This document shows positions 1-11,369 of a stretch of DNA of 62,000 nt, piece after piece. Numbering within the stretch: position 1 is the first letter of the stretch; each line of letters begins with the position of its first letter. The position numbers and the translations under genes are program-made. Source of the stretch: Cryptomeria japonica (taxonomy: Eukaryota; Streptophyta; Pinopsida; Cupressales; Cupressaceae). The notes beneath the pieces are model-generated. The model saw nothing but the letters and a program-made list of their open reading frames with translations. It searched no databases and was not told the origin of the DNA. Where the stretch lies: positions 553,065,136 through 553,127,135 of the forward strand of contig NC_081413.1 of NCBI RefSeq assembly GCF_030272615.1. The letters run 5' to 3'.

Positions 1-671
1 ATGAGCAATGTTGTACTCGCACTATCATAAAGTGCCACACCTCTTTGTATCTTGTCATTGTTGACTATTTGATGTAATCCTCTTGTACACATAGATTAGG
101 AATATCTTGTGAGACTTGGTGCATGGCTCCAGTTGAGACTTAGATTGTACACATTTGTGCATGGCTCCTGTGAGACGGATTGTACCAATAATTCTGCTAT
201 TTCTGAGTATCCAGATGATGCTCAAAGTAGGCTGTCTCCATGCCTGATCTTCATTTTGTTGCAGCGAGTGATTCATCGTCATCGACTTGGTACTTGGTTT
301 TGTCACACTTTGACATTATTGGTGCAGCATTGGCTCTCTTTCTTCCTTATGAGGAGGTATTTTGGTCATCATCATTGGACCATCTTTGGAGGAGATTCAA
401 CATTGAGGGAGGGCTTCATGGTCTCTTCTTCTCTCTTATGGGGGGGACATATTTTTGTTCTTCTCATTCATCATTGAGAGCATTGTATGCTTTCTCATTT
501 CTCTTTTGGGGGAGGGTTTTTTCCCTTTGGGTTTTTCTCTCTTTCCTCATTTGTGGGAGATTGCATTTGTACATGGGTACCTAACATGGCTTTGTAGGTG
601 GGACCCATCTTGCATTGCTTAGTTGCATTGTAGACTTTAGTGTATTCCCCTAAGTTGCACTTAAGGGGGGG
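1..671 (+). mobile_element. 3' internal region of a copia-type non-autonomous element, cut by window edge
   Basis: This stretch leads into a polypurine tract at 661-671 directly before an LTR start. Its last 120 bases (a 'gggtacct...gggacccatctt' stretch, then a G-run) resemble the 3' internal end of the elements at 36513-39251 and 40287-43097. Its first 55 bases resemble the 'aaagtgccat' region at about 38190. I find no gag-pol coding sequence; the ORFs of up to 122 codons have no recognisable domain. It is probably an older, diverged relative of that short family. Confidence 0.5.
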
Positions 672-1120
672 TGTTGGTGTAAATAATTATTCATCTTGGA
701 TATTATTACACCTTACTTAAGTTTACTTAGGTACATGCATTTAATAGTAGTTTGGGTATGAGACACTTGGGTGTTTGTGCCACATTGGGATACTGTGCAT
801 AGGAAAATTTCCACCTTTTATGGTGTTGATCTTATCTTGTTGTTACAATCCACCTCATGTGTAATATTATTTTGTTTCTCCTACCTACCCACACCTATTT
901 CCTACCTATCCTTGTTTCTTATTGAGCCACATGTCATGTTTGTGTGGTCACATATCCATATAGCCTTGCCTATATAAGTAGGCTCATATTCATTGTATGT
1001 AACAATTGATGATCTAGTTGATCAGTATTTTCATCTTGATAGAATACAGTCTATTCCTATCTATAGTGTGTCTCTCTATTGTACTTTTCATTGAGCTCTT
1101 GATCTTGGCAAAATCTCACA
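672..1120 (+). mobile_element. LTR, copia-type (3' LTR of the element above)
   Basis: The segment begins TGTTGGTGTAAATAATTATT right after the purine tract and ends ...AAATCTCACA, giving TG...CA termini. It contains a 'ctatataagtagg' TATA-like box near 970 and T-rich transcribed sequence, as expected for an LTR promoter. The left target duplication cannot be checked because the 5' end lies outside the window. Confidence 0.55.
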
Positions 1121-2040
1121 ATACTGAAGTAGTGTATGTCACAATTAGGGTATCTCTTACAGTAATGGATATACTCTAATGATAGTTTTCTTATATTAGC
1201 ATCTCAGATATGACTAATAGGTATGAATTATGGTTACTCTTGGATATATTTATCTTCAGTATGCAAATGTGGTAAGTATGTATGTATCACTATGTTCCAG
1301 ACTATACCATGGAACTAGCCTATTTGATTTAGTTTTCATTGAATCATTTACATTAAGAGACTTCTTTGATTATAATTTTAAGTAGCAAATAAGGTGCTAA
1401 CATGGATAACAAGACAGATGGAAATATCGGTTATGTGATATGCAAGTATACTTCTCAAAAATGTTATTGTAACCTGGGTAATCTTTCATCTTGTAGTCAA
1501 CAGTATAGGAACTCTTTGTTGTCTCAATATAAAAGATGGCTTGGTTGCATTAGCAATAGTGGAAAGTATACTATAAGCTTGTTGATATAAAAGTAGTCCT
1601 TTTTTTCGGCACTAACAAATCATGAAGTGGTATGCAGCAGGGTTGTGTTGAGAATCTGTTTTGCAGGTTATAGGGCTAGCTAGAAGTTTGTGAACTTAGA
1701 TAAAGGAGGCAATTTTTTACAAAGATTGGAGGCAGAATGTAGAAAATCCCTATGATGGGCCTGTTTAGCCCAGGATGAAGGGCTTGAGAAGGAAATTATG
1801 CAATGTTTAAATGTTGTAGATATTTAGTACCATTACTTGACTAGACTTAATATCCTGGGCAAGGCCAGAGATTTTATCCTCTTTGCTCTTTCCTACCAGC
1901 GCCCACATTGAGCGGAGAATGTAATTTTGTTTATTATTTAATAAACAATGGCTTCGGCCTTTTACCGAGCAAAAAAAAAATATCATATATATATATATAT
2001 AAATAAAATTAAACAAACAAATTTTTAAATATATATCTTT
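1121..2040. other. Non-coding, largely unrecognised; poly(A)-ended tail inside
   Basis: No gene is supported here. The only structured part is 1807-1980, which ends with an AATAAA hexamer (1940-1945), a short GC-containing stretch and ten A residues (1971-1980). This is the form of a retroposed 3' end (LINE, SINE or processed transcript) on the plus strand. I cannot define its 5' end or family. Confidence 0.35.
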
Positions 2041-2057
2041 ATTGCCTAAGTTCTTCC

Positions 2058-2158
<101 letters not shown>

Positions 2159-2549
2159 ACTCACTCCTCTCTATCTCTTTCTATCTATATCTCTTTATCT
2201 ATATCTGCCTCTCTCTATCTCTCTCTATCTATTGCTATTTATATCACTCCTCTCTCTCATTAACTTCATATCTCCCTCCATCTCTCCTACTCTATTTCTT
2301 TATCTATCTTTCTCTCTCTCTTTCTCCTTACTCATACACCTTAGAATTGATGGTGACATTCCTGATTCACCAATGGAGTTTGAGAAACATGACCATCTCA
2401 TCTACTACAATGCCCATTGACACAAGGCATGAGTTTGTATGAGGTAAGATATGCCTTCTTCAAAGCATATTTATCATTTCAATTAGCTTCCATTAGATTG
2501 TATAACAACAACTGACAACCTTTTTCATAATTATTGTGCAAATATGTAG

Positions 2550-3461
2550 TTTCCTCCAAGCCTGCGCATTGCGTACATTAAGAATTATTCTGAGAACAGA
2601 GTTGAATATTCTAAAATTTCTCCCAAAGTCACTCCAGCTTCTTCGCTTGTAACATTAGACTTGTATGGTTTTAAAAATATGCAAAGGTTGTCAGATGGAA
2701 TGGAAATGCTAACAAAGTTAGAAGACTTAAGATTATGGAACTGCCATCAATTAAAGGAACTTCCTTCCAAATTGGGAGATCTCGGGAATCTAAAACAGAT
2801 GAGACTAAATGGATGCACTGAATTGAAAGAGTTGCCTTCAAACTTTGACCAACTTAGCAATTTGACATCTTTGATAATATATTATTGTCCTATATTAAGT
2901 GCATTTCCTTCAAACTTTGGCCAACTCAAAAAGTTAGAAGAGTTACAATTGTACAACTATTCTGGGTTACAAGCGTTGCCATTAGACTTTGGCTACCTCA
3001 AAAATTTAGAAGAGTTACAATTGTACAACTATTTTGAGTTAAAAGCATTGCCTTCAGACTTTGGCCACCTCAAAAATTTAGAAGAGTTACAATTGTACAA
3101 CTATTCTAGGTTAAAAGTGTTGCCTTCAGACTTTGGCCACCTCAAAAATTTAGAAGAGTTACAATTGTACAATTGTTTTGGGTTAAAAGAGTTGCCTTCA
3201 GACTTTGGCTGCCTCAAAAATTTAAGAGTGTTAAAATTGAGCGGTTGTTCTGGATTAGCAGAGTTGCCTTCAAACTTTGGTCAGCTCAAAAATTTGAAAA
3301 AGCTAGATTTGGAGGATTGTTCCAGGTTAGAAAAATGGCCATTAGGCTTTGGTGATCTAACAGAGCTAAAGGAGATTTTCTTGACAGGTTGTTCCTCAAC
3401 TTTAAAAGATCTATTACCCAATAATTTCAAAGGAAATGATTCTACAGTAATTGGATTATGA
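2550..3461 (+). CDS. Leucine-rich-repeat 3' exon of an NBS-LRR-type resistance gene (5' part missing)
   Basis: An AG acceptor at 2548-2549 after a T-rich stretch opens a frame that runs without a stop to TGA at 3459-3461, about 303 codons. From the TTG codon at 2661, which I do not take as a start, there are 266 codons. The protein is made of 24-residue leucine-rich repeats of the form LPSDFGxLKNLEELxLYNC. The 'LPxxFGxLxxL' and 'GCSxLxxLP' spacing is typical of the LRR region of plant TIR-NBS-LRR proteins, which act as intracellular immune receptors. Five consecutive units start at 2928, 3000, 3072, 3144 and 3216, in exact 72-nt register and nearly identical. No TIR or NB-ARC domain occurs in the 2.5 kb upstream, which holds microsatellite and retroelement sequence, so this is probably a truncated gene or a displaced last exon. 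Expression cannot be judged. Confidence 0.65.
   Translation, partial: FPPSLRIAYIKNYSENRVEYSKISPKVTPASSLVTLDLYGFKNMQRLSDGMEMLTKLEDLRLWNCHQLKELPSKLGDLGNLKQMRLNGCTELKELPSNFDQLSNLTSLIIYYCPILSAFPSNFGQLKKLEELQLYNYSGLQALPLDFGYLKNLEELQLYNYFELKALPSDFGHLKNLEELQLYNYSRLKVLPSDFGHLKNLEELQLYNCFGLKELPSDFGCLKNLRVLKLSGCSGLAELPSNFGQLKNLKKLDLEDCSRLEKWPLGFGDLTELKEIFLTGCSSTLKDLLPNNFKGNDSTVIGL
2928..3290 (+). repeat. Tandem 72-bp coding repeats within the LRR exon
   Basis: Units begin 'aaaaa(g/t)tta(g)aagag' at 2928, 3000, 3072 and 3144, with more diverged ones at 3216 and 3288. The spacing is exactly 72 nt, one LRR. The first four are close to identical in DNA as well as protein, including silent positions, pointing to recent duplication by unequal exchange or slippage. 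Confidence 0.85.
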
Positions 3462-4440
3462 AGAAGAGTTTTTTAAAAAATTGAGTAGGGAGTTGAAAAA
3501 ATGTAATGTAATAATTGTACAGTTTATGGATTATGAATAAGAGTTAAAAAATGTTGAATACAGACTTCAAAGAATGTAATTAAATAATTCACCCCTCAAT
3601 TGTTACATTGAGGAGGATTTCCATTATTTTTAAAAATTTTGACTAAGGTTTTTGATTTTCAATGGTTTTTCATATTATTTTAGTTAAATATTATTTTAAA
3701 TTATATTTAAATTATTTTATTTTTTTAATAAATTTAATATATTGATTTTTATAAAGCTAATCATATTTAAAATAGCAAATATAATATATTAATTTTTATT
3801 GGTTTTTCAATATATAAAAGAGACATTTTATTAATTCTTGTAATATCTTTAATAATTTTGATTTATGTTATAATTAGGTAAATAAAATTATTCCAAAGTA
3901 AAATAAAATAATTTCAAAGGAAAATAAAATAATTATTGATAAAAATGACACTACAATAAATAATGTAAATTAAATAAAATAATTTATGAATGATATTTCT
4001 CAATGTTGTTTAAATAGATGTATTTAAGATATGATTTTATTTTTAGTCAATAAATAGATGGATAGGCCAGCACTTGTATTGATAATAAAGTTTGTACATT
4101 TACTAGATGTGATTGTGTGTTGTTTCCCTCCTACCCAAAATGCCGACATAGAGCCAAAAATGACCAAAGAGGCAGTCTATGTCCGCTTGACATTCTCTGC
4201 CCATTTAACAGCAAAATTTGGGCACAGAGAAAGTAAGACCTTCTACATATGACTAAACTTCTACCTATCTTCACCATACATTCTCTACAATTGCTTATAA
4301 AGTATTAGACACAAACCTATAACAAAATAGACCAAAAAAAAAAAATTTTAAGGAGCTATTTGCCAGAGAAAAGGAAAGCGAGGTCACTCACTCTCCGAAG
4401 AGCTCGAGATATTTTCATACAAACTCTGTGTTGCAACTGC
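3462..4440. other. AT-rich intergenic sequence, no gene seen
   Basis: Very AT-rich (3600-4050 especially), with many TTTAAATTA-type runs. No domain-bearing ORF, LTR end or RNA gene is visible. The 64-codon ORF at 4058-4252 has no recognisable motif. Confidence 0.6.
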
Positions 4441-5160
4441 CTAAGCAATGATGGGGCAGTCTCGACCACATCCCACATGTGCCTCCTCTATAGCTATCTC
4501 ATTGGTGAGTCTCGTGTCATTTGGAATCAATAATTCCCCTTTGCCTGGGCCAAAGTCATTCCATGCCTCAATCACACCATTTTTATCTACTCCAATATCC
4601 ATGTGACCCTGTAGGCCTTCCTCCCTCATGAAATTCCCCAAATCATAAGTCTCTGGCCTAGCCAAACTGTCTATCACAAAGAGAAAAAATGCCAAGTTTT
4701 GATTCTTCTCCATACAACTACGATTGAAGTTTCCCAGCTCTATCATTTGCACAATTGAAAATGTCCTCACATCCCCCAGCATCCCGAGCCATGTAATATT
4801 GGTGATCCAGCAGAATGCACTTCTACTCATCAATATTGTCCATAACTACATCTATTTCTCTAAGAAAGGAATGTCGAGAAAGCATTTGCCACATTTTCTT
4901 CATGTTAGGCTTGCAAATACCCATATGGATGCAATTCACCAAGAACATTGTCGTTATGCTTGAGTTTACTTTGTATTTGTGGGTTGCTCGCAAGAACTCA
5001 GTACTTTGAACCTTCTCTATCACAAGCAGAATTAGGGGATGCTTTGACTCCATCACCATGAGTAGACCTCTTTTTTTTTCTGAAATTTCACCTAGGAAAG
5101 ACAGTTGTTTTTTGGTTGCTTTCAGCAGAACAAGAGTATCCATCACTATAGCTTCCAGAG
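4441..5160 (-). pseudogene. Unrecognised protein relic, possibly the N-terminal part of an RPW8-type NLR
   Basis: Two adjacent minus-strand ORFs (5146-4823, 107 codons; 4833-4441, 130 codons) overlap in different frames and read as one broken gene. The first part is helix-rich, with a 'LSFLGEIS...PLILLVIEKV' pattern. This vaguely resembles the RPW8 coiled-coil domain of helper NLRs, where a Phe-Lys-rich helix is followed by a 'PLI..IE' segment. The second part is acidic and ends in a CGRDCPIIA stretch. No P-loop follows. The family call is weak; the codon-like composition and two consecutive frames argue that it was once coding. Confidence 0.3.
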
Positions 5161-5189
5161 CACTGGTGCAGTCATGGTTACGAGGATCC

Positions 5190-5970
5190 TCAAGGAGAAC
5201 AATCTAGACCGTGTAGCAATAGACACAACACAATATGGAGGCAATGCAGAATTGGGTTTATTAAATCAAAGAAATTGATTACAACCTGTAGGCAACATGC
5301 GGGATACAACATTCGGCTCACAAGATTGAGTACAAAACATGCATGTTATTCAACATCCAGCTCAAGCAAGAATGCGAGCCAGCTCTGGAACTCCTGTTCC
5401 TTAGATCTATCTTCTATGTTCTCAAAACTTCTTACTAAATGCTTAATTACATTGATTTATATGATCAAGGAAGATCTATGTCAGCCCAAGATGAAATAAA
5501 TGCTGATGAACAAGATGAAATGTGTAAAACAACAGGGTCGGCCTCTGCCTGAGAGATCCCTCTAGAAAAATCCAAAGGATGAAGTGCGAACCTAGGGAAA
5601 GATTGGTGACATACCAAGGAATGTTGGAAACAACTTACTGAAGCACCAAAAGATACATAAGAGATCCGCAAGATTTGCCAATATCAAATAGGTCCAAGCA
5701 ATTCTGGTGTTCTAAGCTAGAAAATTGTCTCACATTTCAGAAGCAATAACTTGTCGGGAAAAGATCCAAACATACCACAGACCAAGGATAAGGTAGATGA
5801 ACATGTCCACGATCAAAATCCAACTCTCCAAGATCCAATGAGAAAATTCAAAGAAACACAAAATGAAATGTTGAACTGCAAAATAGGAAGAAACTAAATA
5901 GAAAATGTTTTTGGTTGATGCAAGATTGCCAAGAACAAGGGATGATCCTACATCAGAAATTTGGGGTTGA
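5190..5970 (-). mobile_element. Probable decayed chromovirus 3' untranslated region/LTR
   Basis: This lies directly downstream of the chromodomain on the minus strand. The minus strand reads through T-rich sequence to a TTTAATAAACCC polyadenylation-like stretch (about 5255-5268 on the plus strand), as an LTR R/U5 would. No clean TG/CA termini or duplicate LTR were found, so the boundaries are guesses. Confidence 0.3.
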
Positions 5971-6003
5971 TTGAAAAGTGAGTCCCTCACTTTGCTAGGG
6001 CTA

Positions 6004-6220
6004 AAAGAAAACAAAGACGGTCCACCTCAGCCTAAGAAATCCATGGTTAATCTTCAACTAGTCTTCCTTTCCACTTCACAAGATACTCTCTATATTGCTT
6101 GTTGTGAGTGTTACACCCAAGTTTGCTATCCAAAATCTCTTCAATCTGGTCAAGTAACTTTTGGGGTATTTGCTTCTCCAAGTCTGCTACATTTTCTACA
6201 TTGAATTCGGCCTCATGATA
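6004..6220 (-). pseudogene. Chromodomain of a Ty3/gypsy chromovirus
   Basis: The minus strand, in the same frame as the integrase but after one in-frame stop at 6221-6223, encodes EEILDSKLG...KQYREYLVKWKG..VED..PWIS. This is the classical chromodomain pattern: an 'E.IL..R' strand, 'YLVKWKG' with its aromatic residues, then 'W' and a C-terminal helix. Chromovirus chromodomains follow integrase and are thought to guide integration towards methylated-histone chromatin. Two further stops (one just before PWIS, one after it) show decay. Confidence 0.75.
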
Positions 6221-7330
6221 CTAATACAAGTATGCAATGTTGAAAATAGGTGAAATACCCAAACTATCTTGTAACTCCACTTCATATGCATTTCTAGAAC
6301 TAAATTTCTTCAAGATCTTAGAAAGTCCAAAATTCCTCATCTTCGACTTATTATAGGTACCAACTAGGAATCTTTCTTTTCTCAAATACACCATCACTGC
6401 ATCTCCAACTTCAAATTCCTTATGTCTCCTCTTCTCATTTTCCTTCTCCTTATACTTGTCGTCCATGTCCTCCAAATGTTGTTTAACTTGATTATGCATT
6501 GTATTCATATGCTCTGCAAATTCTTTAGCTTTTGCACTCCGCTTATAATCATTACTAATGTTTCTTAGTTTTGATATGCCTCTAGGGTGTACTCTAGTAA
6601 CAATCTCAAAAGGTGTTCTTCCAATACTCATATTCACTGAATTATTGTAGGCAAATTCTACTTGTTCAAGAATCAAGCCCAAACTTTTAGTTTTGTCTCT
6701 AGCTAAGCATCTCAACAAGTTTCCCAAACTCCTATTTTCTACCTTTGTCTATCCATTAGTCTGCGGGTACAAGGTAGAGCTGAACTTCAAATTTGTCTTC
6801 AGCTTCTTCCAAAGTGTTCTCCAAAAATATCCAACAAACTTAGTATCTTTGTCAGAAACTATGCTCTTAGGCAATCCATGTAATCTTACCACTTCTTTGA
6901 AAAAATAAGTCAACAACATACATACTGCATCTATTGTCTTCTTACAAGGTATGAAATGTGCCATCTTCAAGAATCTATCCACCACTATAAAAATAGAATC
7001 ATTTCCTCTCTGTGTTTTAGGTAAGCCAAGTATGATATCCATGCTTATTTCCTCTCAAGGTCTCTCTGGAATTGTCAAAGGCTTATACAGTCCAACATTC
7101 TGACTACCACCTTTTTCTAGTTGACAAATTCTATAGCTTTGAATAAATTTCCTAACATCCTTATGAATCTAAGGCCAATAGTAATTCTCACTTACCAATG
7201 ATGTTGTCTTGTCTATTCCAAAGTGTCTAGCTAATCCTCCATTTTTCTTCTCCTTTATCAAATTTTCTCTCATTATAACTTTGCAAGTACTCTACCCATC
7301 TCATGTATCTTTGATTCACTTACCTTGACT
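6221..7330 (-). pseudogene. Integrase of a Ty3/gypsy chromovirus
   Basis: The ORF at 7042-6749 holds the catalytic core: '[18 protein letters not shown]' with the first Asp, then 'IVSDKDTKF' with the second, ending at 'YPQTNG'. The ORF at 6727-6221 continues with 'FAYNNSVNMSIGRTPFEIV' and the C-terminal 'FEVGDAVMVYLRKERF' module. Upstream (about 7050-7250) is a damaged HHCC zinc-binding region in which the first Cys of the CxxC pair reads Tyr ('SYRICQLEKG'). A frame break separates 6749 and 6727. The family is confident; the copy is inactive. Confidence 0.85.
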
Positions 7331-7990
7331 GGTCAAATATTACAAATCTTGATGATTGGTATACAACATGAACTCCTTAGTCAACAAATAATGTCTCCAC
7401 TTCTTCGATGCTTGAATTAGGCATAAAATTCCTGATCATACACCGAATACCTCCTCATTGCATTATTCAATTTCTCATTGAAATAAGCTATTGATCTTCC
7501 CTCTTAGCTCAACACTGCTCCAATTGCATTCCCACTTGTATTACAGTCCACTTGAAAGACTTTATTAAAATCCGGTAAAGCCAACATAGGTTTCTTTGTC
7601 ACCCTTTGCTTCAATAATTCAAAACTCCTATTTTCTCTGGTTGTCCAATTGAAAACCTTTTTATCTCCTCTCATTGTTTATGTCATAGGGATGCAAATTG
7701 AAGTAAAAAATTTTATGAACTTTTGGTAGAAACTAGTCAATCCATGAAATGAACTTACCTCTCTAATGCTCTCTGGTGTATGCCAATCAACAATTGCTCT
7801 TACTTTCTCAAGATCCATCTTCAATCCATCTGCAGATATCACTTATCCCAAGTATACTAACTCTTCCTTCATGAAACTGCACTTTTTAATGTTTATCAAC
7901 AACTTTTCTTCTCTCAACCTGCAAACACTCAGGAAAACTCAAAAGGAAGAAGATTAGTTATGTTTCACGTCGGCTTCACCAAGAAATGTA
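7331..7990 (-). pseudogene. Reverse transcriptase C-terminus and RNase H of the same chromovirus
   Basis: Conceptual minus-strand reading with frame changes shows 'INIKKCSFMKEELVYLG' (end of the RT thumb), 'ADGLKMDLEKVRAIVDWHTP', and an RNase H start around 'MLALPDFNKVFQVDCN'. Several stops interrupt it. The catalytic YVDD segment and everything upstream (gag, protease) are absent, replaced by the LTR-like block starting near 7988. Confidence 0.65.
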
Positions 7991-9512
7991 CATAGGAATC
8001 ATGGAAAACATCAAAGCCATCAATTAGGTAACCACATGTACCCTACTAAGCTAATGAATGATCTTGTCATACTCAATAAAGGAATGAAAGTGAGATTTCA
8101 TAAACAAATACAAATAAAAGCATATAAATCTCCTTCATGTCTCCTCCATTGTTTCTCTTTCTCCTCCAAATATGTGGGTTTCACCTACAAGTGCAAAGCG
8201 TGATTGAAAGCAAGGTTGAAAAGTGAAAGTGATAGCATGAGGGTACTCGAATTGTGGTTAGTTATGATTGAGAAAAGAGTGTTCAATTTATAGAAAAATT
8301 GATGAGGATTAAAAAAAGGGCAACAAAATAAGGAATTGGCATGGTTTGTGACAAATTATGTCAAATTGAATGACCAATTTCATGACAAGTTGCTATGTGA
8401 AAAGGTGAAAATTTGAGATCAATTTTTGCTCATCAAATTATGACATGATTGAGAGGGAAAATAGCCCTTGGATTTATGACAAATTGAGAGAAATAATTAC
8501 TCGTCAATTATTACATGATTGAGAGATAAAATACCGTCAAATTATATGACATGATTGAGCACAAAAAGAGGGGCTAATTAGGAGGAGAAATTACTAGGAA
8601 AAATTAGGAGGGAAGAATTAGAAGAAATTTGAAATTAGAAAACTAGGTGGAAAAGAGGAATTAGGAAATAGGAAATTGAAAATTAGAAATTGGGTGAGAT
8701 TAATTAATAAATATTCATTCATTAATTAATTCACAAAGAGGACATAATTAGCCCATTAAATGAGACATTTAATTGTGACAATAGGGACCTTGGATAAATG
8801 GATTTACTTAACCTAGAGGGAAATGTCGAATAGGATTAAATGATTAGATCATGAAATCCTAAGAGATGAAATACAAATGAAAGGACAACAATTAGGTAAT
8901 AGCAAAAAGCAATTGATGTAAGGTCGATTCGAAAATTATGAAAATTAGATTATTGATAAAGTGTCAACATTGGTTGACAAGAATCAATGAATTGATCAAT
9001 AATTGACAAAAGGATAAAATTGATATGCACCAATTGATGAGAACCAATGACTGATCTGTCCAAATTGATGAGAAATGATAATTGATTAAGGTTTAAGACA
9101 AACCAATCAAAGATTTATAAAATGGTTGACTTGATGAAGGTCGCATGAAAAAAGACCAATGAAAAATCAGTTGCAAATTGATAAGGAATTGACAAATTGA
9201 TGACATAAGATGATCCATAATGACGATGGTTGGTCAAAGATTGTTTGAAATTGACAAAGACCAAGGACAAAACCCTAATTCAACATCAAGAAGGTTGATG
9301 ATGCCCAATTGACAAGACAAAATGATTGATAACGACCAAAGATTGAAAGTCATGATGATGTCAAAAAGAACTAATTAAAAATATGATAAATGCAATTGAA
9401 AGAGAAAGACAGCACAAAAGAATGAAAAAGTGTCAACAAATGATAAAGATCATGTGCACGACATAGAAGAAATGTCAATTGATGTGAAAACCCTAAAATA
9501 AGATCACGTTAA
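7988..9512 (-). mobile_element. Gypsy-type LTR, family G (minus orientation)
   Basis: This 1.5-kb segment matches, in reverse complement, the block at 46483-48081. Shared landmarks are a start reading 'TGTTAACGTGATCTTA' then 'TTTTAGG', a run of 'aattaattaata' islands, an 'AATTTGTCATAATTGACA' region, and an end reading 'GATTCCTATGTACA'. The pair defines a family. No element body flanks it, so it is a solo LTR or a truncation partner of the chromovirus; no target duplication was recognised. Confidence 0.6.
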
Positions 9513-11360
9513 CATGTTAGAGTATGGCATCACAGGAATTGACCATTTTTTAGATGCCTACAATGTGGAAAACTTTTGGAATGTTCATGCAAATGCAATT
9601 GGCGATCATAAGGCCAAAATATTGTCAACTACCCCATTTCATGCCCAATATTTATTCTTTTCAAATCCTATTTACTCCTATATTAACCAAATCATTTAAG
9701 GATAGATTCAATGAGTTTAATAATCTACTAAGGTAACATTAAAAGAATTGTGGAATGAGTGCAAGCATACCCGATCTCTATAGCCACCATCTTCAGTCGA
9801 GATCTCCTTTTGAGGTAAGATGCCCTCCAAAGCAAGATCATCGCTAGCAATTATTTATCAAGAATATCTTCCCACATATAATAATGACTCATGTAGTTGA
9901 AACAATGTGGCCTATGTGTCTATGCAGATTGATTCTTCCTCTCCTTTCCTTTGTTATTCTTGTCCTACCCACTTTAGAGAGGTTGATTTCTCATTACTTG
10001 ATGTTTTGGGTCAATCTTAAACCATGCACACTAAGCAACATATTAAGTCTATAGAATGTCAGTCAATTCAGAGTTTTTAACACTTTTAAGCCTAGAAGTC
10101 AAAGCTTAGTGTGTGTGATTTAAGTCATCCGAATGTTTTGTGCATGAAGAGATGGTAAGAAAAGGCCAACCATTCCCAATTGTCTTGCTTGGATGTCCCT
10201 TGAATCAAATATCTTCATTTTTCCCCTTCCAGGTGCAGAGCTCCCCTCTCTTTGTAATCAACCATTTTTTTTAACTGATGGAACTTTTTGTTTGCTGTAT
10301 TCTCTTGGCACAAACATTGTGACTTGAGAATGCAATCTAGTGTCCCCTGTGCATCTCTAAGAGAAAGAGTGATGTTTTGAACTAAGAGACTCCCCTCAAT
10401 GCTTCCACTTACGTGGCCAAAGATAGTTTTTGTCCTAGCTACCCAAACTCATGCAACAAGGGAAAAACATTAAATAAATAAATAGAAATTTTGTACTAGT
10501 TTGACTCTTCTACCCATGATAAATGTCCCCTTGTAAGGCATGCAACCTCCATGATCCCAATCTTTCACATGTGTAAATTCAACAAAATTCTTAACAAGCA
10601 ACTTATTTTTCAAAATTAGGTCTAAATATTAGTCTCCACTACCTAAGTGTCCTGTATAAGAAATCATTTAGTATTTTCTTATCACCTTATCCATTTGGGG
10701 TTTGACAATATGGGTTGAGATAGCATCACTATGTTGTCGCAAACCTTAAAATGTAGATGCAAATATTCTAGGTTGTCTAGACAACAACTTAACCTTCCAT
10801 ACATTCAATGCAAAGCACAAACAATACCAAAGAGATCAAAAACTAATGTGCAGAGCATATACAAACATCATATGAGGGTCAAAATTGCTCTTGTAATATT
10901 CTTCATAGTATCATGAATAAATGAGTTGGCACAAGAAAGACTATATTGAAATCAATAGCATAGTTAAGTTCTAGGAAACGAATCTTGAGATTTAAGAAGT
11001 AATCTCATACTTGTGATACACCTAAACATCTGAAACTTAAGAAGAAGTAGAGTTAAAAAAATTGGTCAATTCTCCAAAACTACAAGAGAAAATATTGGAT
11101 TGTAGAGAAGTGTGAAACATTTATCTAACCCATCCTGATAACAAACAACACTATCTTTAATTTGCATGCCCTCGAAATAATTATGTTGACTTTTTTGACC
11201 TAAAATAGGAAACATGCAGACAATGCATGCACCTCTATCTTACTTCCATTATGAAAGACCATATATTCAAAGGAAGAGAAATGAGATACAATCTTTTGAG
11301 CCAAAGACACCACAAATTGGCACAAGATACTTGAGTTGTTTCATTGCAATATTCTATAAA
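9513..11360. other. Unrecognised non-coding sequence
   Basis: No ORF longer than about 61 codons and no domain, LTR end or RNA gene was recognised on either strand. Composition resembles decayed retroelement sequence. Confidence 0.5.
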
Positions 11361-11369
11361 CTATGGCAT

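Noticed and set aside
2341-2432. Possible upstream exon of the LRR gene ending at a GTAAG donor
   Set aside because: The only long frame hits a stop at 2418-2420 before the donor, and the sequence just upstream is microsatellite.
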